In this document: positions 27,607 to 39,186 of the stretch, piece by piece
How the letters are laid out: each line of letters starts with the position of its first letter
Position numbering within the stretch: the first letter of the stretch is position 1
Assembly: GCA_038380435.1 (NCBI GenBank)
Contig: JAWZYU010000011.1
Coordinates: 81,196,501 to 81,260,500, forward strand
DNA: 64,000 nt
From: Ryuthela nishihirai
Taxonomy: Eukaryota; Arthropoda; Arachnida; Araneae; Heptathelidae
Direction of reading: 5' to 3'
Notes under the pieces: generated by a model
The model's database searches: none
The model's input: the letters and a program-made list of their open reading frames with translations, nothing else
What the model was told of the DNA's origin: nothing
Position numbers and translations under genes: made by a program

Positions 27607-30392
27607 AACCAAGCCAATGCTAAACTCAGAAAACTAAGACTCACTACTAAAAGAAAGGAGTGGAGACAATACTGCAACAATATCAACCCTAGAACAGACT
27701 CAACACTCATTTGGGCAACTATCAGATCACTCAAGTCCCAGGCACAACCACTTGCCCCTTGGCATAATATCATCTGGAAGAATAATCTTTCCACTAAGCA
27801 AGGGGCAAATCTCTTTGTCACACATCTCACCACCACCCCCCCCCCCCGCAAGCTAATACACATATCTACCAAACCCACTGCACACACATAGAAAGCACTA
27901 TTAATTTCGACGATACCTGCAAACTTCCCGCTATTAACCTCCCTTTCTCTCTACATGAATTAAACACTGCAATTCAGCAAGCCAAATCTAAAAGTACTCC
28001 TGGCCCTGATCACATTACATACAAAGCCATAAATAATTTAGGACCCTCTACACTCAGCACTTTGCTTCATATTTACAATAACTGCTGGCAAACACACACC
28101 TTCCCATCTGAATGGGAAGACATACACATAATCCGAATTTTAAAACCTCACAAACCAGCAGTAGAAGTTTCTTCTTATAGACCAATTGCCCTAACATCAT
28201 GCATACTCAAAGTTCTAGAAAGAATGGTGCTCTCAAGACTAAAATTCTTCCTCCATGCAAATAACACTCTCCCCACATGCCAAACTGGCTTTAGAGAGCA
28301 CAGGTCAACCACAGACAATTTCTTTGACATCATCACCTCAGCAGAACTTGCTATCAACAACAAAGAAATTCTATGCTGTGTCTTTCTAGACCTCACCTCT
28401 GCTTTTGATACTGCCTCACACACCAGCATTCTTTACAAACTACATCATATTGGCATCACAGGTAACATGCTCCATTTTTTCAATAATTTTCTCACACACA
28501 GAAAAATCAAAGTCCAGCTGGGGACTACCTTTTCTGACACACATAATCTAAAAAGGGGATTACCACAGGGCAGTGTGGTCTCTCCTACACTTTTCAACAT
28601 ACTTCTACATGATCTACCTGCATTACTACCCAAACATATTTCTTGCTCCATCTTTGCTGATGACATTGTCCTCTGGACCTCAGGAAAAAACATAAACAAC
28701 ATCCAGTGCCACCTACAAAAAGCAGTCAACCAGGTCCTTGACTTCACCACCAAATGGGGACTAGCCATCTCTGCACCTAAATCTGCGGTCCTATCCATCA
28801 CCCGCAAACACATACTCCCCAACTCCCCTACAATTACAATTCATAATTCTACTATCCCCATTGTCACACACTACAAATACTTAGGGTTAATTATTGATCG
28901 CAAGCTGACATGGAATCACCACACAAATTACATTAAACACACATGTAATGGAGCACTCAACATACTCACTTCCATAACTAGGACAACATGGGGTGCCAGT
29001 GATAGAGCCATGATCACTTTTATTAAGGCTTTCCTGAACTCAAAACTTGAATATGGTCTCTCATCACTGAACACTGCCACACACACTCATATCCAAAAAC
29101 TTGAAACAATTCAAACAAGAGCCATTAGACTAGCACTGGGCCTCAAAGCTGGCTGCCCAAACCTGGCCACTTGGGCAGAAGCTAACATGCCCCCCCCCCC
29201 CCTTACCATTAAACGACAATTACTCACATGCAATCACTACATAAAAATGAAACATTTCAATCCCACACACCCTGCACTTAGAAGAATTGACTCACCTAAC
29301 AACACTACTCCCACTGCATACATTATTAAACAACACCCTGCGTATCTCACCTGGAAACATATTAAAATTTTCTCTCCTAAACACACACTTCCCTTCTGGC
29401 AAATTAAGACCCCCCACATTGAACTCAATCTCCCCAACATCACTCAGAAAAAACACCACCACCCTCTTGAACTACAAACTGCAGCTGAACACATAATATC
29501 TACCATCCCCCCCACTGATATCACCATTTTTACTGATGGTTCCTACATCCCCAACACCACAAATGGATCCGCTGCATTTCACTGTCCTAACCTACACTTC
29601 TCACACAAAATTAAACTTAACCTTGCCTTCAATAGCACCAACACAGAACTTGCAGCAATACACAGGGCACTTGAATGGGCTACCCACCTCAACAAACAAC
29701 ACATACACATCTTCACTGACTCAAAGCCTGCCCTACAAAGCATCAATCAAACCAACATTGATAACACACAGAACATTTCCCTTTACCACATTCAAAAACT
29801 TGCTCACAATTTAATTATGACTGGTCATACCATCACTTTCCATTGGATTCCTTCCCACTGCAACATTCTCCATAATGACACTGCTGACCACCTAGCCAAA
29901 CAAGCCCTTACACTTCCCACACCTAATTACCATACTTTCACACCTTGTACCCAACATATTAAATCCCATAAAACCAACTTTCACAACACATGGGCAGAAT
30001 CAAGGGCCCAACACACCAGCATCAAAAACACTTTCAGAGCCACAGTAACAAACACTCCCAATGAAATTCTTTTTCACTATTTACACAGACACTCTCAAAC
30101 CTCCATACACAGACTCCGTACGGGCAGAACTAACCTTAATAGGGATCTTTTCCTTATAAACAAGGCTCCCTCAGCACTCTGCCCCAACTGCCAGGTGATT
30201 GAAGATATCCCTCACTTTCTTCTACATTGTACACTCTTCACTACACAAAGAAACAACTTCTATCACCAACTTGCAAAACTTGGAGTCCACACATACAACA
30301 TTCAAACAATACTCAATCCCTCCCACAAACACAAACAGGCCCATTTTTCTGCCCTTGCTTCCTACATTCACCTTTCTGGCAAATCCATTTAG
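27607..30392 (+). pseudogene. I/Jockey-superfamily LINE RT and RNase H, endonuclease missing
   Basis: The frame starts inside the RT-upstream linker (NQANAKLRKLRLTTKRKEW). A C12 tract at 27836-27847 forces a frameshift, after which the frame is open to 30392. RT motifs: RPIALTSCILKVLERM, FLDLTSAFDTA (first Asp), GLPQGSVVSPTLFN, FADDIVLWT (catalytic DD). RNase H follows with its four acidic residues in FTDGSYI, NTELAAIHRAL, FTDSKPAL and HNDTADHLAKQA. A Cys/His knuckle (CPNCQVIEDIPHFLLHC) ends the protein. The apurinic endonuclease that should precede RT is absent. Confidence 0.85.
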
Positions 30393-31370
30393 CCCTTCCC
30401 CCTCCTTACCATCTGATTTGCTGTTCTTTGTTTTTTTTAAAAGATCCACTTGGACAAACATAAAGATCCAGGAGCCAAAAAGAACCATTGGACAAAAAAG
30501 ATCCATTTAAGGACAAAAAAGATGCTCTTTGGACACCTGAATTGCTAACTTTTCATATTTATACAAATTCAAATAAAATATATATATATATGTTCAAATA
30601 TATATAAATCTTCAAAATAAAATTAATATATTTATACCTGATGTAATATTGTCATTTTTACTGATTTACCCATTGTCTGATCACTGATCCCTTCCACAGT
30701 ATACCCACATATTGCCCCTGCTTAATTTTTTATTCATTTTATTCATACTCCACCACTAACACACCTCACTGCCTCACCTCCAATTTACAGACACATTACC
30801 CACCTTTATTATAATCCCCACTTTCAAATTCATTTAGCAACTTCTCTTAATGAATTTTGCATGGTCCTTTGTCTGGCCTTGCTTTACCCTACCCCTTCGC
30901 CTGGTTTTCACTGCACTACAGTGCACGTGATTCTGTCAACTTCCGAAATGTTAATTTCCCTTTCTCATCCGTTTTTTTTCTGATATATCCCTCAATACTT
31001 TGGGACTGCTACCTCCTCCCACCTCCCTTTTCACCAAATCTCACCCCTTGGGCAAGCCCCTGCCTGAGGAGGTCAAAAATTTTGAATTTTTAGATTAATA
31101 AAAAAAAATTTTTTTTTCTTTTAAAAAAAAAATAATTTTCTTTTTTTTTAGTGCTGACACCCTTTACTGAACTTTTTTGTTCTATGCTTATTTCCTACAC
31201 CTTACCCCACCTGCCCCCTCTTACCCCTAACCCATTTGCTCACCCTCCCACTCCTCTTGTGAGATGAATTTCCTTTGATTTTGGACACTCTCTTCTCCTT
31301 CCCTTTTTCATTGGCCCTGAGTCATCTTTTCACATCCCTGTTGCCATTTCTCCTTCATCTATAGGCGGCC
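30393..31370 (+). other. LINE 3' flank, AT-rich, no gene
   Basis: The first ~140 bases repeat AAAGATCCA..TGGAC in several diverged copies (30440-30530), followed by (TA)n near 30575-30600. The rest is T/C-rich with A/T homopolymers at 31095-31150. No coding frame is convincing. The LINE's 3' end cannot be placed exactly. Confidence 0.5.
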
Positions 31371-31631
31371 TGCAGCCAAACGCCTTCGCCAGATTGTAAG
31401 TACACTGCTACGCTACGTTAGCTTCTGTCTTACATTCCCATCCAGCATCCTCTGACGACCCTTGCGTATGAACCAGATGATCCTAATTCCTCTGGAATAT
31501 GGTACAGAGTGGTCCAGATATGAATGAAGAGATTTATGTTTATGCTGAAATTTTGATCGCTAAGAGAGAAAAGGGAATGAAAATGATGAATTTTGAATAG
31601 AAAATAATTTAAAAAACGGAAGAATATTGAA

Positions 31632-32792
31632 TTATTTAAATAAAGGGAGGAGATTCTTAACTATTTGGAGGAAGTCCCAAATAGAAAAGCAGTTTCTCTG
31701 CGGGCATTTGCCTAAAGCAGAGAGGTAGAGGTCTCGAAACTTCGGCGAAATGAAACCGTCTTTTGATAGCGTTTTTTTAAGTGCTTTAAGGTGGGGGGGA
31801 ATTTCCCATTCAGAGGAAGCTAATTTAGGGTTGGAAAGGAATTTAAGAAAATCAAGGAGGTCCTCAAATGTTTCAGTAAAATCAGGGGGGTCTGAATTTA
31901 GAATAATGGAGGGAGAGGTGGATCTATCGATAATGAAATTTTGAATATTACCAATTAAAGAGGAAGGCGAGTCAGGAGCTGGCTGTTTTCTCTTCTGATG
32001 AGCAGGAACAGTAGACTCAGAGGCAGAAGGTGAATCCGATGGAGAGGAAAGGTGCTTTCTTTTTTGTTGAATCGGGGTAGGAGGTGCTGACTCTGCAGGA
32101 GCGGAAATGTCAGTTGACTGGACCGGTACTTCTTCTATATGAGTGGAGGTTGGTGCCAGCTGTTGCGAAGAGACGATGGTCGAGGTAGAGTCCGAAATGG
32201 GGGTCGATTTTGGTGCAGGTGGCGTCAGAAGAGGATGGTTCTTCTTGGCGAAGGCAGCACAGTCTTTAATAAGATGACCAGGAAGCCTGCACCACTTACA
32301 AAGTCTGATCATGCCGGAGTAGGTAATTGTGGCCGAAAAGGTAGAAATGTGGAGGAAGTTTGGTACCATTTTCTTCATCTCCATATGGACTACCCTCGTT
32401 CCCGTCCGGATCGATTCCAATCCCGGGAGATTCAGGAACTCGTCTGCAATGCTTGAAATATTGCCGTATGGCTTGAGGGCGTCCACGATTTCGCTGTTGG
32501 AGATGAAAAATGGAAGTTTTGTGATGGTGACCTTTTTGCGGGGGAATCCTAGACGCTTGAATGCGATGGGCTGGTCCATGGGAAAGTCCAGGCTCGGATC
32601 AGCGGCAAACTCATCCGCAGCGTCTTCAGAGGCGAAAGTAACAATGGTGAGATCTTTAGAAATGCTTTGGGCGACTTCTTTATTAGCTGTGTCCATGTTG
32701 TTGGCAAGAGATGTCACAAAAGTCTCGTAACTCAGATCACGATGTAAAAACTTGAAGCAACGGTTTAAACGAGTGTCCATGTTGATATCCAT
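31632..32792 (-). CDS. I/Jockey-superfamily LINE ORF1 (gag), intact, 386 aa
   Basis: ATG at 32792 and stop at 31632 give a complete frame related throughout to the gag at 25676. Order: N-terminal region (RCFKFLHRDLSYETF), RRM-like (TITKLPFFISNSEIVDALKP), zinc knuckle (LCKWCRLPGHLIKDC), Pro/Ser/Thr linker with basic patches (KRKHLSSP, QKRKQPAP) and the C-terminal domain (EWEIPPHLKALKKTL, LYLSALGKCPQ). The intact frame against a degenerate surround suggests a recent insertion. No RT follows within 300 bases downstream, so this is a truncated or rearranged copy in opposite orientation to the first. Confidence 0.8.
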   Translation of the reverse strand: MDINMDTRLNRCFKFLHRDLSYETFVTSLANNMDTANKEVAQSISKDLTIVTFASEDAADEFAADPSLDFPMDQPIAFKRLGFPRKKVTITKLPFFISNSEIVDALKPYGNISSIADEFLNLPGLESIRTGTRVVHMEMKKMVPNFLHISTFSATITYSGMIRLCKWCRLPGHLIKDCAAFAKKNHPLLTPPAPKSTPISDSTSTIVSSQQLAPTSTHIEEVPVQSTDISAPAESAPPTPIQQKRKHLSSPSDSPSASESTVPAHQKRKQPAPDSPSSLIGNIQNFIIDRSTSPSIILNSDPPDFTETFEDLLDFLKFLSNPKLASSEWEIPPHLKALKKTLSKDGFISPKFRDLYLSALGKCPQRNCFSIWDFLQIVKNLLPLFK

Positions 32793-33345
32793 ATCTAGCT
32801 GAGATCACAAAGAAACACGTGGGAAACTGGGAGCACAAGAGAACACGTCTTACTTGCTTGAAATCCAGGGTTGGAATCCCGCCCAAATCTAACACAGCCA
32901 TGCTCCCGCTCTCAGCCAATGCCAAAATTCCTTCCTTCTCATTGGCTGGGCCTTCGGCGCTCAATATCCACCGTCTGGCTCTTTTTTGACTCTTCTGATT
33001 TCGGATTTTCCCCTCCCCCCCCCCCTTCTGCAAACTAATTCCTACCTTCTCCAAATTATTTATTTTGGCCTCTAAATTGATTATTCCTCCAATTATTCCA
33101 AATTCCCCCGATTTCCACTCTCCTTCCACGATTATTAACGACATTTACCATCTCTGGAGCTTTTTTAGACCTGCATCGACTTTCGGCCTTTGCCTCCTTA
33201 GTTAGCATCAAAATTCCAAATTTGCTCTTTCAACCTTTTCCACCACCTATGAATTTTGCTTGTGGTCCTGATGATAAGCGGGCCGAGGCCCGCTTTACAA
33301 ATAGGACCAGAGGTACGATGGATGTGAAAGAAGAAGACAATGGAA
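32793..33345 (-). promoter_or_regulatory. LINE 5' leader of the intact gag
   Basis: On the minus strand the module runs from TCTGGTCCTATTTG through a GC-rich hairpin (GCGGGCCTCGGCCCGC, 33278-33293), a G-run at 33015-33025 and a CCAAT/ATTGG pair (32908-32948). It then reaches a splice-donor-like CAAGTAAG and an acceptor-like TTTGTGATCTCAG just before the ATG. It is homologous to 27010-27600. Confidence 0.5.
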
Positions 33346-35639
33346 GGACGAGTGCATGAAGACACAATTTTTTAGTTCGTGAAGTGCCAATTGGAACTAA
33401 CAGTACTCGAGAAACAGCTGAACGGTGATAGTAAGCTGGAATTGTTTTTCATAGCAAATTTTCCAGCATGTTTTTCCTCACCAGTCAATGTTATTCAAGC
33501 CAATAAAGCATTATTATTGTTTTACCAAAGACTAGAGTCAAAAATGTATTTGGGAGGAGCCTCAGGGTCGATTCCCTGCAATTGCCACGAAATCCCCAAA
33601 GTTGTTTGAAAGACTCTTTCACCCGTTCGCGTATTGTGATCGGACCAGAGGGACATTCCAAAGGATCCCAATAGACAGACAACCGAAGAAACAATATCAC
33701 AATGATGTTTCATTATAAACGAAGCTTAGACAATTCTAAGTATGAATTACTGATTTCAGTGTCACCGTAAGAAATTCAACCTGCCAAGTGGCAAAATAAC
33801 GTGTTGAAGCGGCACGGTAGGTGTGTGGCACCTTGAGGCGATTGGGTACCGCAAGATGTACAGGTCGCCGAATTCAAGACTACATCACATGTTATAAAAA
33901 AAAAATTTTTCTCCTTTAAAACAACTTTCTTCTCTTTTTGCAGTTATGACGAGAATTTGTAAGAGTAATATTAGAATTTTAGATTCGACTCAAACATAAA
34001 TAGTCAATTTTTTTTCTACATTTAAAAATATTCAAGTCTAATATGCACTTTGGGCTTGAGGGGGCCGTTTTTGAATCCTGTCCACTCCGTGATCGATACT
34101 TCCGTACACTGGTAGTAGAAGGCGAAGATATCACGGCCATGGCGGTATTCGGCATGCGCAGCGATAGTTGCGGTAGGATAACTGAAGAGTACGGGATATT
34201 TCATATCTGGCCAAACAATAAGCATATAATCATTATAAAATAACGTGGATTAAATTAGGGAAATAACTTTGTTAATTAAGTTCTGAATCCAACATTTTGT
34301 GAGGTAGAATTTTTAAATCCTTTTTTTTCTATAACTTTCAAAAGTTTTGTTTCTCTTTGAAATGAAATATTTTACGTTTTCTAAGCGTATTTTATATTTA
34401 TATCATTTTTACCTGTAATTTAATTTGACCATTATCATATTCAGTTAATAATAATTCAACTAGAGTATTTTTTCATCAGGTAAAGTAAATAAATAAACTA
34501 ACCTGATATCTGGCACATACTTGTCACAGTGTTTATGGGCACAAAAAGGTATGTCCTTCCTATGCTTTATCTGTTGATATTGCGAAACTCGTTTAGGGCC
34601 TCTTCCCACCTTTACATACTCCTTGCAGGATATCAACTACTCTGGCCGCCGCCATATATATAAAAAAAAAATTCGATCCCGGACCCAATATCTTAAACAC
34701 AGCTTTCAGTCACTGGCCAAATAGATCAAAGTGTATCCATTCATACGGCAAGGAAAAATATTCACAGAATTATATGTTAATATGGCTAAAACGGCAATAA
34801 AAGTTTGTAAACAGTATATATCTACTGAATGAACGTATTGGAGTTATTCGGAATGCTATCTGTTACCAACCGACTTTAACCAAGAGCTTCCGAATGAAGA
34901 AATTAAGATTATTAACAGGTATTCAAAATTCCAAAAGAATTCCATTATATGCAACAAATAATACCTTCATACTTAAAATCATTACAAAATTACTGTACTA
35001 ATTTTTCCAACATAAATCTTACCTTTTCTGGTCCCTAGAAATTGTCAGATGAGTTATTGGGAGCTCAGCAAATGCTCCGAAATTGCTACTCGCTTCTTCA
35101 CCAGAGCTGTTCCTTGGTCTTAACCATTGAGGTAGACACTTCGATTCTCGTACCATTGGCAGCCATGATCACAGTCGGGTGTGCTTGCAGGCTGCTTAAG
35201 AAGGCAAGAATACCCATGATGCCTTATGAATGGCTGGTAAACGACGATGAATGAACGACAACCAAATGATTGAAATAAAGCAGAATTTTGCTATTTTTTG
35301 ATTTTTGTTTCAATGAAGTTATTCCAGTGTAGTAATTAAAACAACAAAATAGATTTAATTAATACACACTTATTGAATTATATTGGATGAAAGGCGAAGA
35401 CGCTGGAAACTGCTTCTGTTCCAAATTGAGGTTTTGTTTGAAAATTTCGAAAATTTTTTATATACTCTTAATATGTGATTAAAGCTGAACTAAATTGACT
35501 GTAAACTTAGCAGACTTTAATTTTAGTCCATTTAAAATAGGGACAATGGTAAACACATTTTAAAATCTAATAATGATCAAATCTTTTAGCTTAAGCAAAA
35601 GCCCGCAAAATTTATAAATCTTAATTGTGCAAATCCGCG
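33346..35639. other. No supported gene; AT-rich sequence
   Basis: Frames shorter than ~80 codons on both strands have no recognisable domain. I see no tRNA-like boxes, terminal repeats or long tandem arrays. Single-copy-looking intergenic or old decayed repeat. Confidence 0.5.
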
Positions 35640-36290
35640 CCTCATTAAAAAAAAACAGCAACATGAAAAGTCACATTTACTTTTTTCTTCAATTAAAAAA
35701 TATTAATTTCTGTTAAAAATTAAAAGAAATAATCAAATAGCATAAACTTTTTTCAATTCAGCTGAGGCAGGAAATCAAATCTTTCCCCAATAAATGACAT
35801 AATTTAATTTCATCCTATAAAAAAAACCAAATATTGTAAGCTTGTTATTACAGCTGAAGCAGAAAGAAATTCAACCGCCCCACACACAAATGACATAATT
35901 AAAATTTGACGCTATGAAAAAACAGTTATTGTAAACTTTTATTTCAGCTAAGGCAGAAGGAAATCAAAGGTCTCGCACACACACACAAATGACAAAATTG
36001 AAATTTCATTCTATGTAAATGAAAAACAAAATAATTTACACTTTCTCTCATTTCAAGTAAGGCAGCCCCCCCCCCACTCAAACACACACACACACATACA
36101 AACACACATGACATGATTGAAATTTCATTCAACAAATAACAGATATTGTAAGCTTCTATATCAGCTAAGGCAGAAGGAACACACACAAATGACATAATTG
36201 AAATTTCTTGCTATAAAAAAGGAAAAAAAAAAGGCAAATTATTTTCATTTCAGATGTGACAGTAGGAAATTCATATCACACACACAGAAT
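35640..36290. repeat. Tandem array of ~85-95-bp units, about 6-7 copies
   Basis: Each unit contains CAGCTAAGGCAGAAGGAAAT, a variable CA-rich stretch, AAATGACATAATTGAAATTTC, TCTATAAAAAA and ATTGTAAACTT. Units begin near 35760, 35850, 35945, 36055, 36160 and 36250. CA repeats inside the units vary in length. No gene. Confidence 0.8.
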
Positions 36291-36709
36291 ATAAGAAACG
36301 AAGTTACTGCAAAGTATATTTTCGTCACTGTATTTTGTGTAAATTTAGATGTTTGCTCTGATAATTTTTCTCTGCCTCTCTGCCTTTTAATTTTTCTGTC
36401 ATTTGTGTCTCTAAATGGTGAAGTCTAATTTTAGCATACCTTTTGTAATGTTCTTTTTAATATTATAAGCATGATTCGCAATTTCCACATCCAATTCCCT
36501 ATCAGTGAAATGACTATCTAGTGATTTGAGCACCAACATGAATTGAAGCCTATGTATGACATTAACCAGAATTTTTTAATTAGGTATGAAATGGTTGTTG
36601 TTGAGAATATAAAGTTTTCTCCTGGAAGATACTGTTCAGAAATTTTTGTAATTGCATACACATATACTGTGAGAACGGCGAGAAAAACTCAATTTCTAAT
36701 ATTAAACCT
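36291..36709. other. No feature seen
   Basis: AT-rich sequence with only short frames; nothing recognisable before the SINE-B insertion. Confidence 0.5.
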
Positions 36710-36721
36710 TTAGAGTGACAG

Positions 36722-37110
36722 TTGGGTTGGATTGTTTTACCTGTGAGAGGCACTTTTTTGCACACCATGGGCTAAATGGCCAGGTCACATGGACCCCGAA
36801 GGCTCAGAGAAGGTTGGGGGAGGGGACCCACTGGAACAGCTGTTGGGAGACAGATGGTAGCCTCCCGTCAAGGCCATCCAGCTTGTTCTTTAACGTGCAC
36901 AGGGTATGGCTCTCCCGCACACGGGACCACGGCTTAACGTCCCATCCGACGGATGGCGGCCTTTCCAAGTCCATCGGTGTCCCCTACTGACCGTGGACAG
37001 GGCGGGGAATTTTGCGGAGATAAATCTCAACGCTGACCCAGCTGGAAATCGAACCTGGGAACTACAGATTACGAGCCTGGCGCGCTACCGACTGAGCCAC
37101 TCCCGCCCCC
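36722..37110 (-). mobile_element. SINE-B copy 1, ~389 bp, with TSD
   Basis: On the minus strand it begins with tRNA-like GTGGCTCAGTCGGTAGCGCG and B-box-like GGTTCGATTTCC. Its long body shares TAAATCTCCGCAAAATTCC, GGGGACACCGATGG and ATGGCCTTGACGGGAGGCTA with the copies at 41968 and 42606, and it ends GGTAAAACAATCCAACCC. Flanking direct repeats TTAGAGTGACAG (36710-36721) and TTAGAATGACAG (37111-37122) are a 12-bp TSD with one mismatch. Confidence 0.85.
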
Positions 37111-37122
37111 TTAGAATGACAG

Positions 37123-37689
37123 AAGCTGATTAATCAGTTTTCAAAAATCCCTGCAAAAGATCCTGCAAAAGAACCTGCAACATGCTTCTCTACCATTTTT
37201 GTCCCTTTTATTATTTTTTTTACAGAATGAAATGCTTTTTCTTTTGGTATGTAATATGGATTATTTCTTTCATTACTTTTTCATAATAAGGTTCAAAAGT
37301 TGTTGTTTCTTAAAGAAAAAAAAAATCCCTGTAAGGATTAAAAGTTCAGACAAAGAAGACTGCATTAGGTCAGAGTTAATTAATGCTAATTTACATTCTA
37401 TGCTAGAAATGTCTTCACAATTTTTTTTTCCTATAAAAACAGCTTTTAATGACATTTTCCAATTTCAGAGAAAAGAGACACAATGACCTAAATTGCTTTA
37501 CTGTGATTGCTTGATATTACCCACATGTGAGAAACACTTAAAATATAACTGGACATTTCATGATTGCTGCTAATGATTTTAATATCACTGAAAGTTATAC
37601 AATTGCCATTTTTCTTATTTATTATCATCCAGTAATTATTAACTGCATGTGTGCATTTTGGAACTAAAGATCATTAGAAATTATAATTT
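37123..37689. other. No feature seen
   Basis: AT-rich; includes GATCCTGCAAAAGA-like short repeats at 37150-37180 and homopolymer runs. No credible gene. Confidence 0.5.
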
Positions 37690-38560
37690 CTCTCTTTTGC
37701 TGTTATAGCTTAAAACAAAAAATTAAATATGCTCCTGGCTGAATTTGTATGTAAAAAGATATTTTTAGTCAGGCAAACCAACTGCTAAAAAATAACCTAT
37801 TTTCTAGCGATATAAAACTGACAACAATCGTAAAAATTAGAGTTTCAGAAGCTATATCTGTATTTTTATCATTAGCATTATTACAATGATCCACATAAGC
37901 ATTTACCATTGAAAGTATTTGTTTCCTAATTGACTTTTCCTCAAATAATAACGTGAATATCATATGTTTCTGCTTACTATCAATAAAATTTTCCATGCAG
38001 AAATCTTCAATAAATCCAGGAAGACCATCTACAGATCTACACCAAGTTAAAATTGTGGGGCTATTGGGAAGAAGTTTTTCTCTTACAAATTCATAGGCCT
38101 TTTTAAAATAAAATAAACCCTTAATTTTTAATAAGCCTTTTGGAGAATGAAAATATAATATCATGGTAAACGTATTTACCTCTTGGCCAAAAAATTTGCC
38201 ATTGCTTCTATCAGCATTTTGCTGTGAATTTCTGAACAGGTTTAAAGTTATGTACAGAAACATAGGCTTTGGTGTCTCAATGTCATCTTGATGAGCTTTC
38301 GGGCCTTAAAAATATCTAATATTTCTTTGAAAGAAGAAGTGTCTGATTGCTTGGCTCTTAACTGGCAATAATATCACTATAGAATTATTCTTTAAGCTTT
38401 GGATTTCATTTTGCACTGACATCAACTTTCTCTTAAATTATCTAGGACTCTCCCATCTTACACAGCACGAATGATCATTTTTACAGGCAATATCTGTTTT
38501 TTGCTTATCTTCAGAAACTTTCATTCGATGTAACTCATAAACAAGGACCACATTTGCCCC
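37690..38560 (-). pseudogene. P-element-type transposase remnant
   Basis: The minus-strand frame 38263-37769 (164 aa) carries features of the P-element/THAP9 transposase core: FVREKLLPNSPTILTWCRSV, GLPGFIEDF, MIFTLLFEEKSIRKQ (first catalytic acidic region) and AYVDHCNN. A further broken reading with a coiled-coil-like segment (NEIQSLKNN) lies upstream to ~38560. The THAP DNA-binding domain and the C-terminus are missing. The fragment at 23155-23480 is a second copy on the other strand. Confidence 0.6.
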
Positions 38561-39009
38561 CTTTATTTGGCGTCACCATTGTGGGAGCCCAGGACATTGG
38601 AGACGTCACAGGCTCTAATTTGAAATATAACTCTTAAGGTCGACCTCCATGAAATTTTGATTGTCTTTTGGGACAGGGGAGAATAGTGGAGAGCAAAATG
38701 TTAGTCCTCACTTTCGTAAAACTTTCTCCTTTTTAGACAGGAAGAAATCAGGGGGGCAGGGTATATTTTTATGACCGACAACAATCCCCACTTCACCAGT
38801 CCGGGATCTAGGAAAAATATCGTGGGTCTGTTGGTGGGCATGAAACAAATTAAGGCAGAAAAATGTAAACACGGGGAGCGGGGGCTAAGAGACTGAATTT
38901 CCATTGCAGTATGTTTCACCCTCCGTTTTACAGGTATTTAAAAAAAAATTTGAAAAGTGCATGAATATCAATAAACTGAATAATATTTTTGCCTCTATTA
39001 CCCTTACTA
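38561..39009. other. No gene; possible decayed hAT interior
   Basis: No coding frame is convincing. The stretch lies left of a hAT-like terminus at 39066 and may be its interior, but the opposite terminus is not visible. Confidence 0.35.
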
Positions 39010-39066
39010 TCATTTTGAAAGGGGGGAGGTCATGGCCCCCTTGCTCCCCCTCTAGATTCGGCCCTG
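39010..39066 (-). mobile_element. hAT-like terminus remnant
   Basis: GGGGGAGGTCATGGCCCCCTTGCTCCCCCTCTAGATTCGGCCCTG reads outward as CAGGGCCGAATCTAGAGGGG. Its CAGGGCCG start is the same as that of the hAT at 1969. No partner end or TSD was found, so only the terminus is called. Confidence 0.4.
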
Positions 39067-39186
39067 AGTAGAACAATCGTTTACACATTTTCGTCTTTTC
39101 TTGGGGGGGAGGGGGTTTATAACCTGTGATGCTCTTTATATCACACGCTACCATTTGACTTATAACCCGCTCGCTTTCCTAAAATA

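Noticed and set aside
29287..29814. Additional frames inside the LINE RT-RNase H gene
   Set aside because: Shadow frames of the true coding frame with no domain support.
36715..37133. Frames reading LGEGTHWNSCWETDGSLPS, repeated at 42105-42290 and 42680-42982
   Set aside because: They occur in all three SINE-B copies and follow the SINE limits; they are read-through of a non-coding repeat.
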